From NCBI RefSeq assembly GCF_029855045.1, contig NZ_CP123228.1, forward strand, positions 310,001-374,000: DNA of 64,000 bases. The letters are read 5' to 3'. Below are positions 44,973 through 55,749 of the stretch, one piece after another. The position numbers and the translations under genes are program-made. Under the pieces are notes generated by a model. It was given only the letters and a program-made list of their open reading frames with translations, did no database searches and was not told the origin of the DNA. The stretch comes from Piscinibacter sp. XHJ-5. GTDB taxonomy: Bacteria > Pseudomonadota > Gammaproteobacteria > Burkholderiales > Burkholderiaceae_C. Numbering within the stretch: the stretch's first letter is position 1; each line of letters begins with the position of its first letter.

Positions 44973-45731
44973 CTAGCGTCCGCCGCCGACGTCGAGCAGC
45001 GCGCCAGTCGTGTAGCTGGCCTCGTCCGACAGCAGCCAGACGATGGCCTGGGCCACCTCGTCGGCTCGTCCGGGGCGCTGCATCGGGACCTGCGGTGCGA
45101 GCTCGGTGGCGCGGTCGGGCTGGCCCCCGGAGCCATGGATCTCGGTGTCGATGATGCCCGGCCGCACCGCGTTGACGCGTATGCCTTCGGCCGCCACTTC
45201 CTTGGCGAGGCCGACGGTGAAGGTGTCGATCGCCGCCTTGCTCGCGGCGTAGTCGACGTACTGCGCAGGAGAGCCCAGGCGCGCCGCGGCCGACGACACG
45301 TTGACGATGGCGCCGCCGCTGCCGCCGTGGCGGGTCGACATGCGCCGCACGGCTTCACGCGCGCAGAGAAAGCTGCCGACGACGTTGACGGCGAACATGC
45401 GTTGCAGGCGTGCCGCGCTCATGCCGTCGACACGCGCGGCGACATCGACGATGCCGGCGTTGTTGACCAGCGCGCCCAGCGGCGGCAGCTCGGCGTCGAT
45501 GCGCGTGAACATCGCCAGGAGCTGCGCCTCGTCGGCCACGTCGGCCCGGATCGCCAGCGCCGTGCCGCCGGCACCGCGGATGCGCTCGACCATGGCCTGT
45601 GCCGCGGCCGTGTCGCGGGTGCAGTTCACGGCCACCGCCCAGCCGCGTTGCGCACAAAGCCACGCGACGGCCGCGCCGATGCCGCGACTGCCGCCGGTCA
45701 CCAGCGCCGTGCGAACGGGATCACTCTTCAT
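44973..45731 (-). CDS. SDR-family oxidoreductase
   Basis: A 252-residue classical SDR: TGGSRGIGAAV cofactor motif, LVNNAGIVD, catalytic Ser in NVSSAAARLG and the Tyr-Lys in YVDYAASKAA, then the C-terminal GALLDVGGGR. No acidic residue at the end of beta-2 (VNCTRD) suggests NADP(H) preference. Its start overlaps the FHA gene by 11 bases on the same strand, which makes it the third gene of a protease-FHA-SDR unit. The substrate is unknown and the link to the other two genes is not obvious. Confidence 0.9.
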   Translation of the reverse strand: MKSDPVRTALVTGGSRGIGAAVAWLCAQRGWAVAVNCTRDTAAAQAMVERIRGAGGTALAIRADVADEAQLLAMFTRIDAELPPLGALVNNAGIVDVAARVDGMSAARLQRMFAVNVVGSFLCAREAVRRMSTRHGGSGGAIVNVSSAAARLGSPAQYVDYAASKAAIDTFTVGLAKEVAAEGIRVNAVRPGIIDTEIHGSGGQPDRATELAPQVPMQRPGRADEVAQAIVWLLSDEASYTTGALLDVGGGR

Positions 45732-46716
45732 CGCTGGCGGCTTCGTCGCTGTTGCCGGTGTCGCGCTTCTTCGCCTTCGCGTCGAGCCTGGCCTGCAGCG
45801 GCGCGAGCTCACCGACGAAGCGCGCCGTGTCGACCGGGCGTGCGAGGCGCAGCGCCGGCGGGAACAGATGATTCATGTAGAGCTCCTCGCCGAGCTGGTC
45901 GCGATTCTGGTAGTTGAACCAGATGCTCAAGCCCACGCCCGCGACGAAGATGCCGATGGCGACCTGTCGCATGCGCGCCGGTTGGCGTGGCTCGACGCCC
46001 AGCGCATGGAAGTACAGCATCGCGGCGGCGACGGCGTAGGTGGGCACGAACGAGAAGTCGCTCGCGGCGGGCCACGACAGCGCAAAGGCGAGCAGCCGCG
46101 CCGCCGCGCCCGCCACGTCGATGGCGAGCACGCCCAGCAGCAGCACCCGCACATGCCACCAGAAGTGACTGCGACGAGTGAAGATCTTCGAGACCAGCGA
46201 CCAGGCGGCGCACCACGCGAGACCGGCCGTCAGCACCGCCACCAGCGTGCTGGCCATCGCGCGCGTCCACTCGTCGGGATCGGTGTCCAGCCAGGTGCCG
46301 AACAGCAGGGCGGCCATCACCAGCACGAAGGCGGCGAGCGTCGGCCCCACCGCATGCCAGACATTGCGCGGCGTGCGCAGCGGCAGCTCCGCAGCGATGG
46401 GATGCTCGGCCAGCCGCAGGCAGAGGTGCGAGTCGCCGACGTCCAGTCTCAGCGGCGCCGCGCCGACCCGGATGCGCTCGCCGGCGCCATGCCGTCGCCC
46501 GTCGGCACGCAGGCCGTTGACGGTGTCGCCGACCTGCACGAACACGCCGGCCTCGTCGGCATCGATGCGGAAGTGCTGAGCCGCGATGTGCGGGTCGTCG
46601 AGCACCAGGTGGTTGTCGAGCGCCCGACCGGCGGTCACGGGCCAGCCGGCCACCGGCAGGTAGTACCGCACGTGGTCGTCGCGGTCCAGCACTTCGAGCA
46701 GCGCCAAGGCGGTCAT
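45721..46716 (-). CDS. FHA-domain membrane protein
   Basis: A 331-residue protein. The N-terminal FHA-like domain (residues about 20-90) has AGRALDNHLVLDDPHIAAQHFRI, with Arg and His at phosphothreonine-binding places, then NGLRADGRR. About five membrane helices follow between residues 115 and 275, and a charged cytoplasmic tail (AKKRDTGNSDEAASDEE). No catalytic domain is seen. FHA domains recognise phosphothreonine, so it may recruit a phosphorylated partner to the membrane. It overlaps the trypsin-like protease gene by 4 bases and the SDR gene by 11 bases. Confidence 0.8.
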   Translation of the reverse strand: MTALALLEVLDRDDHVRYYLPVAGWPVTAGRALDNHLVLDDPHIAAQHFRIDADEAGVFVQVGDTVNGLRADGRRHGAGERIRVGAAPLRLDVGDSHLCLRLAEHPIAAELPLRTPRNVWHAVGPTLAAFVLVMAALLFGTWLDTDPDEWTRAMASTLVAVLTAGLAWCAAWSLVSKIFTRRSHFWWHVRVLLLGVLAIDVAGAAARLLAFALSWPAASDFSFVPTYAVAAAMLYFHALGVEPRQPARMRQVAIGIFVAGVGLSIWFNYQNRDQLGEELYMNHLFPPALRLARPVDTARFVGELAPLQARLDAKAKKRDTGNSDEAASDEE

Positions 46717-48044
46717 GGGGTGTGCAGGCCGTAGCCCTCGAGGTAGTGCTGGCTCAGCTTGATCGCGTTGGCGAAGCTGAAGCCCTGCGCGTCGAAGCGT
46801 CCCTGGACGCCGCCCTGGTTCTGGTCGAGCGTGGCGACGAGCACCGCCACGTCGTAGAGCTGCGGCAGCTTCTTGTAGGCTCGCAGGCACACCACGGCGC
46901 GCAGCGGCAGGCCTTCGCGCTGCACGAAGTTCTCGTGGCACTGCGGCTTGGTCATCTGGTCGCCGCGCAGGCGCCGGAAGCTTTCGTTGCGAAAGCTCTG
47001 CGAATAGCGCGAGGCGAAGCGCAGCGTGCCGAGCTTGCTGCCGTCGTAGCTCTCGTGACGCACGCTGATCGCACCGGTGGTGTATTGGCCGACGAAGATG
47101 CGCGTGTCCATCACGCAGTCGGAGCGCTCGAAGTCCAGGCCGCCCGTGCGCGACTGCTCGGTCGATCCCCAGCAGCGCATGAAGCGGTCGGGCGGCACCG
47201 GCACCTTGTAGCGCGTGTGCGTCGCGGTCTTCCAGCCCTGCGACACGAAGCGCTCGGTGAGCAATGCCTGGTGCTCCGTCAGCTGGCGCGTGATCTCGGC
47301 ATGTGCCGGGCCTTTCATCGGCGGCGCATTGCGGCCGCGCTCGAGCAGCGCCGCCGCGAAGGCGCCGGGCACGAGAAAGCTCACCTGCTCGCCGTCGACG
47401 CGGCGCGCCACGTTGACGCCGATGACGCGGCCTTCCTGGTCGAGCGCGGGACCTCCGCTCATGCCGGCCGACAGCGAGCCCGAGAAGAAGATCTGCGGGT
47501 AGAAGCTGCGCTCGACGAGGCCGTTGTAGTTGCCTTCGATGACGGCGAAGCCGACGTCCAGCGGGTTGCCCAGCGAGTACATGCGCTCGCCTTGCGCCAG
47601 CGTGAGGTTGGCCGGGCGAAAGCCGAGCGCATCGAGGTGCGGCGGCGCATCCTTCGACGGCGCGATCTTCAGCAGGGCCAGGTCGTGCAGCACGTCGAGC
47701 ATCAGGATGGTGAGCGGCGCCTCGCGGCCGTCCGCGGTCACGTAGACGAGGTCGTGCGTGCCCGGCTCCAGCGCCACCTCGCTCACCACGTGGAAGTTGG
47801 TGACGATGTGGCCTTCCTTCGAGACGATGAAGCCCGAGCCGACCGAGGTCTGGCTGGCACGCCCCTTGAGCACCGTGCGGATCTGCAGCAACTGCGAGCG
47901 TGCCTGCTCGTAGACCTTGCGCGCCGACAGCGAGACGGCCGGCGCGCTCGCGGCTTCGGCCGGCCCGGCTGGATCGTTGGCGGCCCAGGCGGCCGGCGCG
48001 AGGATGCCCGCCAGGACGAGCGCGAGCGAACGAAGCATTCTCAT
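46713..48044 (-). CDS. trypsin-like serine protease (DegP/S1C family) with unusual C-terminal region
   Basis: A 443-residue exported protease: signal peptide residues 1-22 (cleaved near AWAA-ND), then a trypsin-like domain to about residue 230 with catalytic His in TNFHVV, Asp in LHDLALLKI, and Ser in SAGMSGGPALD. There is no clear PDZ domain; instead about 200 residues with Cys-rich motifs (RCWGSTEQ, SDCVMDTR, PQCHENF, VVCLRAYK) form an unknown region. ATG at 48044 is used. It overlaps the FHA gene and so belongs to the three-gene unit. Divergent from an ABC substrate-binding gene (82-base gap). Confidence 0.88.
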   Translation of the reverse strand: MRMLRSLALVLAGILAPAAWAANDPAGPAEAASAPAVSLSARKVYEQARSQLLQIRTVLKGRASQTSVGSGFIVSKEGHIVTNFHVVSEVALEPGTHDLVYVTADGREAPLTILMLDVLHDLALLKIAPSKDAPPHLDALGFRPANLTLAQGERMYSLGNPLDVGFAVIEGNYNGLVERSFYPQIFFSGSLSAGMSGGPALDQEGRVIGVNVARRVDGEQVSFLVPGAFAAALLERGRNAPPMKGPAHAEITRQLTEHQALLTERFVSQGWKTATHTRYKVPVPPDRFMRCWGSTEQSRTGGLDFERSDCVMDTRIFVGQYTTGAISVRHESYDGSKLGTLRFASRYSQSFRNESFRRLRGDQMTKPQCHENFVQREGLPLRAVVCLRAYKKLPQLYDVAVLVATLDQNQGGVQGRFDAQGFSFANAIKLSQHYLEGYGLHTP

Positions 48045-48126
48045 CGTGGTCGATTCTACGGACTTGCCCCAGCAGCCCCGCACTCCGCGCTCGGTACAGT
48101 CGGTCCCTTCCTTCCGGAGAGCCTCG

Positions 48127-49152
48127 ATGCACAGACGCGGATTTGTCCTGGCCGGCGCGGCCAGCCTGGCGTTGCCTTCGCTGGTGCGCGCGCAAGCGCT
48201 CGAGAAGCCCAAGCCGACCATCGCGGTGGGCGGCAAGAACCTGCTGTACTACCTGCCGCTGACCATCGCCGAGAGCCTCGGCTACTTCAAGGCAGAAGGG
48301 CTGGAGCCGACCATCGTCGATTTCGCCGGCGGCTCGCGCGCGCTGCAGGCGGTGATCGGCGGCAGCGCGGACGTGGTGTCCGGCGCGTTCGAGCACACGC
48401 TGAACATGCAGGCCAAGGGTCAGCGGCTGCGCGCCTTCGTGCTGCAGGGCCGCGCGCCGCAGATCGTGCTGGGCGTCAATCCGAAGACGATGCCGAACTT
48501 CAAGTCGGTGGCCGACCTCAAGGGCAAGAAGATCGGCGTGACCGCGCCGGGCTCGTCGACCAACGTGATGGCGAACTTCGTGCTCGCGAAGGCGGGACTC
48601 AAGCCGAGCGACGTCTCCATCATCGGCGTCGGCGCGGCCAACGGGGCCGTCGCGGCGATGCGCTCCGGCCAGATCGACGCGATCAGCAACCTCGACCCGG
48701 TGATCACGCTGCTGCAGCGAAGCGGCGACCTGAAGATCGTCTCCGACACGCGCATCGTCGCCGAGGCCGACAAGGTGTTCGGCGGCCCCATGCCAGCGGG
48801 CTGCCTGTATGCGCCGCAAGCCTTCATCGACAAGAACCCCGCGACGACGCAGGCGCTGGCCAACGCGCTGGTGCGCGCCGACAAGTGGATCCAGGCCGCC
48901 GGGGCAGGCGACATCATCAAGGCCGTGCCCGAGAGCTACCTGCTCGGCGACCGCGCGGTCTATGTCGATGCCTTCCTCGCCAGCAAAGGCGCGCTGTCGC
49001 CCGATGGCACGATCCCCGAGGCCGGCGCAGCCACCGCCATCCGTGCCTTGCAAAGCATCGACGAATCTCTGAAGGGCGTGAAATTCGATCCGGCGGCCGC
49101 CTTCACGAACGACTTCGTCAAGCGCGCCAACCAGAAGCACGCCAGGGCCTGA
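48127..49152 (+). CDS. ABC transporter substrate-binding protein (nitrate/sulfonate type)
   Basis: A 341-residue periplasmic binding protein of the NMT1/SsuA group: an Arg-Arg N-terminus and hydrophobic signal to about residue 23 (VRA-QA), FKAEGLEPTIVDFAGGSRALQAVIGG, LKGKKIGVTAPGSSTNVMANFVL and NLDPVITLL. It captures a small organic anion or a pyrimidine precursor; specificity cannot be read. ATG at 48127 follows an AGAG ribosome binding site. It overlaps the ATPase gene by 1 base, starting a three-gene importer operon. Confidence 0.9.
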   Translation: MHRRGFVLAGAASLALPSLVRAQALEKPKPTIAVGGKNLLYYLPLTIAESLGYFKAEGLEPTIVDFAGGSRALQAVIGGSADVVSGAFEHTLNMQAKGQRLRAFVLQGRAPQIVLGVNPKTMPNFKSVADLKGKKIGVTAPGSSTNVMANFVLAKAGLKPSDVSIIGVGAANGAVAAMRSGQIDAISNLDPVITLLQRSGDLKIVSDTRIVAEADKVFGGPMPAGCLYAPQAFIDKNPATTQALANALVRADKWIQAAGAGDIIKAVPESYLLGDRAVYVDAFLASKGALSPDGTIPEAGAATAIRALQSIDESLKGVKFDPAAAFTNDFVKRANQKHARA

Positions 49153-49961
49153 TGGCTTCGCACGAACCCGCGCTGGCGCTCGACGACGTCACCTGCACCT
49201 TCGTCTCCAAGAACGACCCCGGCCAGCGCTACACCGCCGTGCGCGACGTCACGCTGACCGTCGCGCCCGGCGAGTTCGTGTCCGTCGTGGGACCCACCGG
49301 CTGCGGCAAGAGCACTTTGCTCAACATGGCCGCCGGCCTGCTGACCCCCAGCAGCGGACAGGTGCGGGTGTTCGGCCAGCCGTTGGCCGGCGTCAACGCA
49401 CGCGCCGGGTACATGTTCCAGGCCGAGAGCCTGATGCCCTGGCGGACGGCGGCACAGAACGTGATGGCGGGGCTCGAGTTCCGCGGCGCCGCCAAAGCAC
49501 GCGCGCAGGCCGAGGAGTGGCTGCGCCGCGTCGGCCTGGGCGGCTTCGGGGACCGCTATCCGCACCAGCTGTCCGGCGGCATGCGCAAGCGCACGAGCCT
49601 GGCGCAAACACTGGCGCTGGACCCCGACATCATCCTGATGGACGAGCCGTTCTCGGCGCTCGACATCCAGACGCGCCAGCTGATGGAGAACGAGGTCCTG
49701 GAGCTGTGGGCGGCCCGCAGGAAGGCGGTGCTCTTCATCACCCACGACCTCGACGAGGCGATCGCGATGAGCGACCGCGTCATCGTGCTGTCCGCCGGGC
49801 CCGCGTCGCGGCCCATCGGCGAATTCCGCGTCGACCTCGAGCGGCCGCGCGACGTCGCCGAGGTGCGCACCGCGCCACGCTTCATCGAGCTCCACCAGGC
49901 CATCTGGGATGTGCTGCGCGAGGAAGTGCTCAAGGGCTACAAGCAGCAGCTGGCCGCCTGA
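49152..49961 (+). CDS. ABC transporter ATPase (SsuB/TauB type)
   Basis: A 269-residue ATPase: Walker A GPTGCGKSTLL, Q-loop MFQAESLMPW, signature LSGGMRKRTSLAQTL, Walker B IILMDEPFSALD, and His in FITHDLDEA. The sequence pattern is that of the nitrate/sulfonate/taurine subfamily. It overlaps the binding-protein gene by 1 base and precedes the permease by 4 bases. Confidence 0.93.
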   Translation: MASHEPALALDDVTCTFVSKNDPGQRYTAVRDVTLTVAPGEFVSVVGPTGCGKSTLLNMAAGLLTPSSGQVRVFGQPLAGVNARAGYMFQAESLMPWRTAAQNVMAGLEFRGAAKARAQAEEWLRRVGLGGFGDRYPHQLSGGMRKRTSLAQTLALDPDIILMDEPFSALDIQTRQLMENEVLELWAARRKAVLFITHDLDEAIAMSDRVIVLSAGPASRPIGEFRVDLERPRDVAEVRTAPRFIELHQAIWDVLREEVLKGYKQQLAA

Positions 49962-49965
49962 CGCC

Positions 49966-51994
<2,029 letters not shown>

Positions 51995-52067
51995 CCACCC
52001 CCCGGTGGACCGGCGCAGCCGGATCCGCGGCAGCCGCTTGAGGAGTCGGCCCCTGCGCCTGCGCCGG

Positions 52068-53702
52068 CTATGCCACCGCGACGCGGTTTCGGCCACCTTG
52101 CTTGGCGCGGTACATCGCGCGGTCGGCCTGGTCGAACAGCGTCGCGATGTCGTAGGGCGGCGCGTGGGCGATGCCCACGCTCAGCGTGACCTGCAGGCCG
52201 GGCGCGAGTGTAGCCCAGTCGTGGGCGGCGACACGCGCGCGCAGGCGCTGGCAGACCTCGACGGCCTGCGCTTCCGGCATGTCCGCGAACACCACCAGGA
52301 ACTCCTCGCCGCCGATGCGCGCCAGCACGTCGCTGCTGCGGGTGTTCTCGCGCAACTGGTGCGCCATCTCGACCAGGACCTTGTCGCCGACGGCGTGGCC
52401 GAAGCGGTCGTTGATCTGCTTGAAGTGGTCGAGATCGATGAGCGCCACGGTGAGCGGCAGGCCCTGCGAGCGCGCCGCATGCAGCAGAAGCGGCATCCGC
52501 TCGTCCAGGTGGCGCCGGTTGCCCAGGCCGGTGAGCTGGTCACGCTGCGCGTCGGCGCGAAAGCCCGCGGCGCGCGAGCGTTCGAGCTGCGCTTCGCGCC
52601 GCGCCCGTTCCGCCTGCACGCGGGCCTGCTCGGCCTCGACCCGCGTGACGAAGAGCTGCGACTGCGCCTTCAGCTGGCTGGTGGCGCGCCTGCGCTCGAG
52701 GCGATCGTGCTGCTCGAAGTGGGCGAGTGCCTCTTCGATGAGGCCGAGGTCGCGGCTGGCGCGGTACAGCGCGTGGTGGACGCGGATGAGGGTCGAACGC
52801 GGGTCGGCGCCGGCCATGTCGTGCAGCAGTCCGTTCAGCGCGCCATGCGCCTCGCTGGCCTGTCCCTGGGCCAGCATCAGCTCGCAGATGGAGCAGCGGA
52901 TGCGCCAGACCTGCGCCTCGTAGCCGTGCTCCAGACCGCGCTGCAGGGCGCCGTCGAGCAGCGTGCGCGCCTCCTGCGTGTTGCCCAGGTGCAGCAGCAC
53001 CTCGCCGAGGTTGCCCTCGACGAAGACCGCAAAGAAGGGATCGTCGAACTGATGCAGCAGCGAATGGGCCTCGCGTGCGTGCACGAGCGCCCGCCTCAGT
53101 GCGGCGATCGCCTCCGCCGGCTCGTCGCCGCCGCGCAGCACGTAGAACGCGCCGGTGCACACCGCGCACAGGTTGTTCAGCGTCACCAGCTGCGCGAAGG
53201 GATCGCCCACCTCGTGCGCCACGCGCAGGGCATCGTCCATCAGGCGCTCGGCCTGCCAGGGATCGCCCATGCGCTCGAAGCAGGCGCCGAGGGCCGTCAG
53301 CGACAGCGCGAGCTGGCGCTGGTCGCCGATGTCGTGCGCCAGCGTGCAGGCCTCGTTGGCGTGCTGCATCGCGCGATCGAAGCGGCCGGTCTCGCAGCCG
53401 GCGAGCGTCATCCAGCGCAGCAGGTCGATGCGGGTCGCGCGCCGGGCCGGCGCAGCCAGCGCGCCCAGGACCTCATCGCCGATGTCGAGCAGGGCGGCGA
53501 GAGCGCCGAGGCGGTAGTTGAACAGGCACAGCAGGTGACCGGCCTCGGCGCGCTGGTCCTCGGATCCCGACTGCAGCGCCAGCGCCCACGCTCGCTCCGC
53601 GAGCTGCCGGCCTTCGGTCAGCGACGATGCGTCGCGCGCTGCGCGCGCGGCCTGCAGAAGGTCGGCAAGGGAGGAGCGGGAGTCGGCTGGCGGTGTCTGC
53701 AT
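52068..53702 (-). CDS. TPR-repeat diguanylate cyclase (GGDEF)
   Basis: A 544-residue soluble protein. The N-terminal part (residues about 20-340) consists of tetratricopeptide-like helical repeats with recurring patterns such as AERAWALAL, ALSLTALGACFERMGDPWQAE and LVTLNNLCAV. A coiled linker rich in Arg/Glu/Ala follows (VQAERARREAQLERSRAAG). The C-terminal GGDEF domain has GGEEF intact, with an inhibitory-site RSSD five residues before it. It should make c-di-GMP in response to protein contacts. It is divergent from the small double-glycine-leader peptide gene (190 bases). Confidence 0.92.
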   Translation of the reverse strand: MQTPPADSRSSLADLLQAARAARDASSLTEGRQLAERAWALALQSGSEDQRAEAGHLLCLFNYRLGALAALLDIGDEVLGALAAPARRATRIDLLRWMTLAGCETGRFDRAMQHANEACTLAHDIGDQRQLALSLTALGACFERMGDPWQAERLMDDALRVAHEVGDPFAQLVTLNNLCAVCTGAFYVLRGGDEPAEAIAALRRALVHAREAHSLLHQFDDPFFAVFVEGNLGEVLLHLGNTQEARTLLDGALQRGLEHGYEAQVWRIRCSICELMLAQGQASEAHGALNGLLHDMAGADPRSTLIRVHHALYRASRDLGLIEEALAHFEQHDRLERRRATSQLKAQSQLFVTRVEAEQARVQAERARREAQLERSRAAGFRADAQRDQLTGLGNRRHLDERMPLLLHAARSQGLPLTVALIDLDHFKQINDRFGHAVGDKVLVEMAHQLRENTRSSDVLARIGGEEFLVVFADMPEAQAVEVCQRLRARVAAHDWATLAPGLQVTLSVGIAHAPPYDIATLFDQADRAMYRAKQGGRNRVAVA

Positions 53703-53892
53703 GTGGCGCGGCGAGCGCAATGGGCTGGAAAACGGCGACTTCGCGATCATGCGCCAGCCGGGCGAGATGTCGGAACTTGGGCCCCGTCGCTACACCAATT
53801 TTTTCGACGTCCTCGCGACGAATGGTCATCGGCGAATGCCGCCATGCCGCGGCTATGGTGCTTCCCATCCGCCGTGCGGCGTGGGAGATGCG

Positions 53893-54045
53893 ATGAACTT
53901 GACCGAAGAAAGCGTCGGTATGCGTGACGAACAGGCTGAGCCCCCGCCTGCACCGCGGGAGCTCACCGAAGACGAGCTCAAGCGCGCGTCCGGCGGCAAG
54001 TGGTGCCTCTTCCAGTGGGTCGAGGGCGAACTCGTCGTCGGCTAG
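53893..54045 (+). CDS. small double-glycine-leader peptide
   Basis: A 50-residue open reading frame. The N-terminal part is acidic and Pro-rich, followed by ELTEDELKRASGG, which matches the double-glycine leaders of exported peptides (bacteriocin and signalling-peptide type), where export proteases cut after GG. The predicted product is the 15-residue KWCLFQWVEGELVVG, with two Trp and one Cys. A GGGAG ribosome binding site precedes the ATG, and a TATGGT hexamer at 53854-53859 could be the -10. No C39 peptidase, ABC exporter, immunity gene or modification enzyme lies in the window. It is divergent from a GGDEF protein. Its function is unknown; the leader assignment is inference. Confidence 0.6.
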   Translation: MNLTEESVGMRDEQAEPPPAPRELTEDELKRASGGKWCLFQWVEGELVVG

Positions 54046-54125
54046 ACCCAGTCGCTCCGGACCGGTCTCGCCCCGCCTCGCCACCGCCAGAAGATCCGGT
54101 GGCTTGCGACCCTCCGCCAGACCGG

Positions 54126-55646
54126 TTACTTCGCGGTCGGCATGGCGAACTCGGCACCCTTGGCCGTGCTTTCCGGCCAGCGCTGCATGATCGATTTCTG
54201 CTTCGTGTAGAAGCGCACGCCCTCTTCGCCGTAAGCGTGCATGTCGCCGAAGAGGCTGCGCTTCCAGCCGCCGAAGCCATGCCAGGCCATGGGCACCGGG
54301 ATCGGCACGTTGATGCCGACCATGCCCACCTGGATGCGGCGCGCGAATTCACGTGCAATGTGGCCGTCGCGCGTGTAGCACGCGACGCCATTTCCGAACT
54401 CGTGGTCGTTGACGAGCTGCACCGCTTCGGCAAAGTCGTGAGCGCGCACGCATGACAGCACCGGCCCGAAGATTTCCTCGCGGTAGATGCGCATGTCGGG
54501 CTTCACGTGGTCGAACAGCGTGCCGCCGGTGAAGAAGCCCTCCTCGTGGCCCTGCACCTTGAGCCCGCGGCCATCGACGACCAGCGTGGCGCCTTCCTGG
54601 ACGCCGACACCGATGTAGCCCTCGATGCGCTCCAGCGCCTGGCGGGTCACGATGGGGCCCATTTCGGCGTCGAGCTCCATGCCGTTCTTGATCTTCAGCG
54701 TCTTCGCACGCTCGGCCAGCATCGGCATGATGCGATCGCCCACGTCGCCCACCAGCACCGCCACGCTGATCGCCATGCATCGCTCTCCGGCCGAGCCGTA
54801 GGCGGCGCCCACCAGGGCGTCGACGGCCTGTTCGAGGTCGGCATCGGGCATCACCACCATGTGGTTCTTGGCGCCGCCCAGCGCCTGCACGCGCTTGCCG
54901 TGGTGCGCGCCGGTCTCGTAGATGTACTGCGCGATCGGTGTCGATCCGACGAAGCTGAGCGCCTTCACGTCGGGGTGCGTCAGCAGGGCATCGACGACGA
55001 TCTTGTCGCCCTGCACGACGTTGAACACGCCATCGGGCAGGCCGGCCTGCTTCAGCAGCTCGGCCATGAACAGCGAGGCCGATGGGTCGCGCTCGCTCGG
55101 CTTGAGCACGAAAGTGTTGCCGCAGGCCAGCGCCAGCGGGAACATCCAGCACGGAACCATGCACGGGAAATTGAACGGCGTGATGCCGGCCACGACGCCC
55201 AGCGGCTGGCGCAGCGTCCAGTTGTCGATGCCGGTGGAGACCTGGTCGGTGTAGTCGCCCTTCAGCAGCTGCGGCACGCCGCAGGCGAACTCGACGATGT
55301 CGATGCCGCGCGTCACCTCGCCCTGCGCATCGGTGAACACCTTGCCGTGTTCGGCGGTGATCATGGCGGCGAGCGTGTCCTTGTGCTGGTTCAGCAGCGC
55401 AAGGAAGTTGTTCAGGATGCGCGCGCGGCGGATCGGCGGCGTGTCGGCCCAGGCAGGGAAGGCCGCCTTGGCCGCCGCGACGGCGGCCGCCGCCTCGTCG
55501 GCAGTGCCCAGCGCCACCTGGCGCGCGACCGTGCCGTGGGCCGGGTTGTAGACCGGCTGGCGGCGCCCGCCGGTGCTGGGAACGACGCGGCCGCCGATGT
55601 AGTGGCCGACTTCGGTCGTGGCAGTGAAGGATTCGGGGGCGCCCAT
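54126..55646 (-). CDS. mmsA: methylmalonate-semialdehyde dehydrogenase (CoA-acylating)
   Basis: A 506-residue CoA-dependent aldehyde dehydrogenase for valine and thymine/inositol catabolism, giving propionyl-CoA or acetyl-CoA. Motifs: [32 protein letters not shown], the catalytic Cys in [26 protein letters not shown], and [12 protein letters not shown] typical of MmsA. Length and motifs are full. It is divergent from a LysR-type gene, with a 100-base gap that contains a perfect inverted repeat, so control by that regulator is probable. Confidence 0.94.
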   Translation of the reverse strand: MGAPESFTATTEVGHYIGGRVVPSTGGRRQPVYNPAHGTVARQVALGTADEAAAAVAAAKAAFPAWADTPPIRRARILNNFLALLNQHKDTLAAMITAEHGKVFTDAQGEVTRGIDIVEFACGVPQLLKGDYTDQVSTGIDNWTLRQPLGVVAGITPFNFPCMVPCWMFPLALACGNTFVLKPSERDPSASLFMAELLKQAGLPDGVFNVVQGDKIVVDALLTHPDVKALSFVGSTPIAQYIYETGAHHGKRVQALGGAKNHMVVMPDADLEQAVDALVGAAYGSAGERCMAISVAVLVGDVGDRIMPMLAERAKTLKIKNGMELDAEMGPIVTRQALERIEGYIGVGVQEGATLVVDGRGLKVQGHEEGFFTGGTLFDHVKPDMRIYREEIFGPVLSCVRAHDFAEAVQLVNDHEFGNGVACYTRDGHIAREFARRIQVGMVGINVPIPVPMAWHGFGGWKRSLFGDMHAYGEEGVRFYTKQKSIMQRWPESTAKGAEFAMPTAK

Positions 55647-55714
55647 CGTGTGTCTCCTGTCAGAGCGGGTGTTTCATCCAGTCTAGGCTGCCGACCCCGG
55701 GCTGCCAATCCGCC

Positions 55715-55749
55715 TACACTGATTTCATTGTTCACGGGTGCGAACAATG
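55715..55749. promoter_or_regulatory. inverted repeat at the lysR start, between mmsA and lysR
   Basis: CATTGTTC at 55726-55733 and GAACAATG at 55742-55749 are perfect 8-base inverted halves with an 8-base spacer. The right half covers the regulator's ATG (55747-55749). The core has the T-N11-A form of LysR sites (T 55731, A 55743). A TACACT -10-like element is at 55715-55720. It fits autorepression and control of mmsA. Confidence 0.6.

Noticed and set aside
45721..49140. A 1139-residue minus-strand frame spanning the FHA protein, the protease and the ABC binding protein
   Set aside because: Only the FHA part has domains; the rest is a shadow of the protease frame or antisense to the transporter gene.
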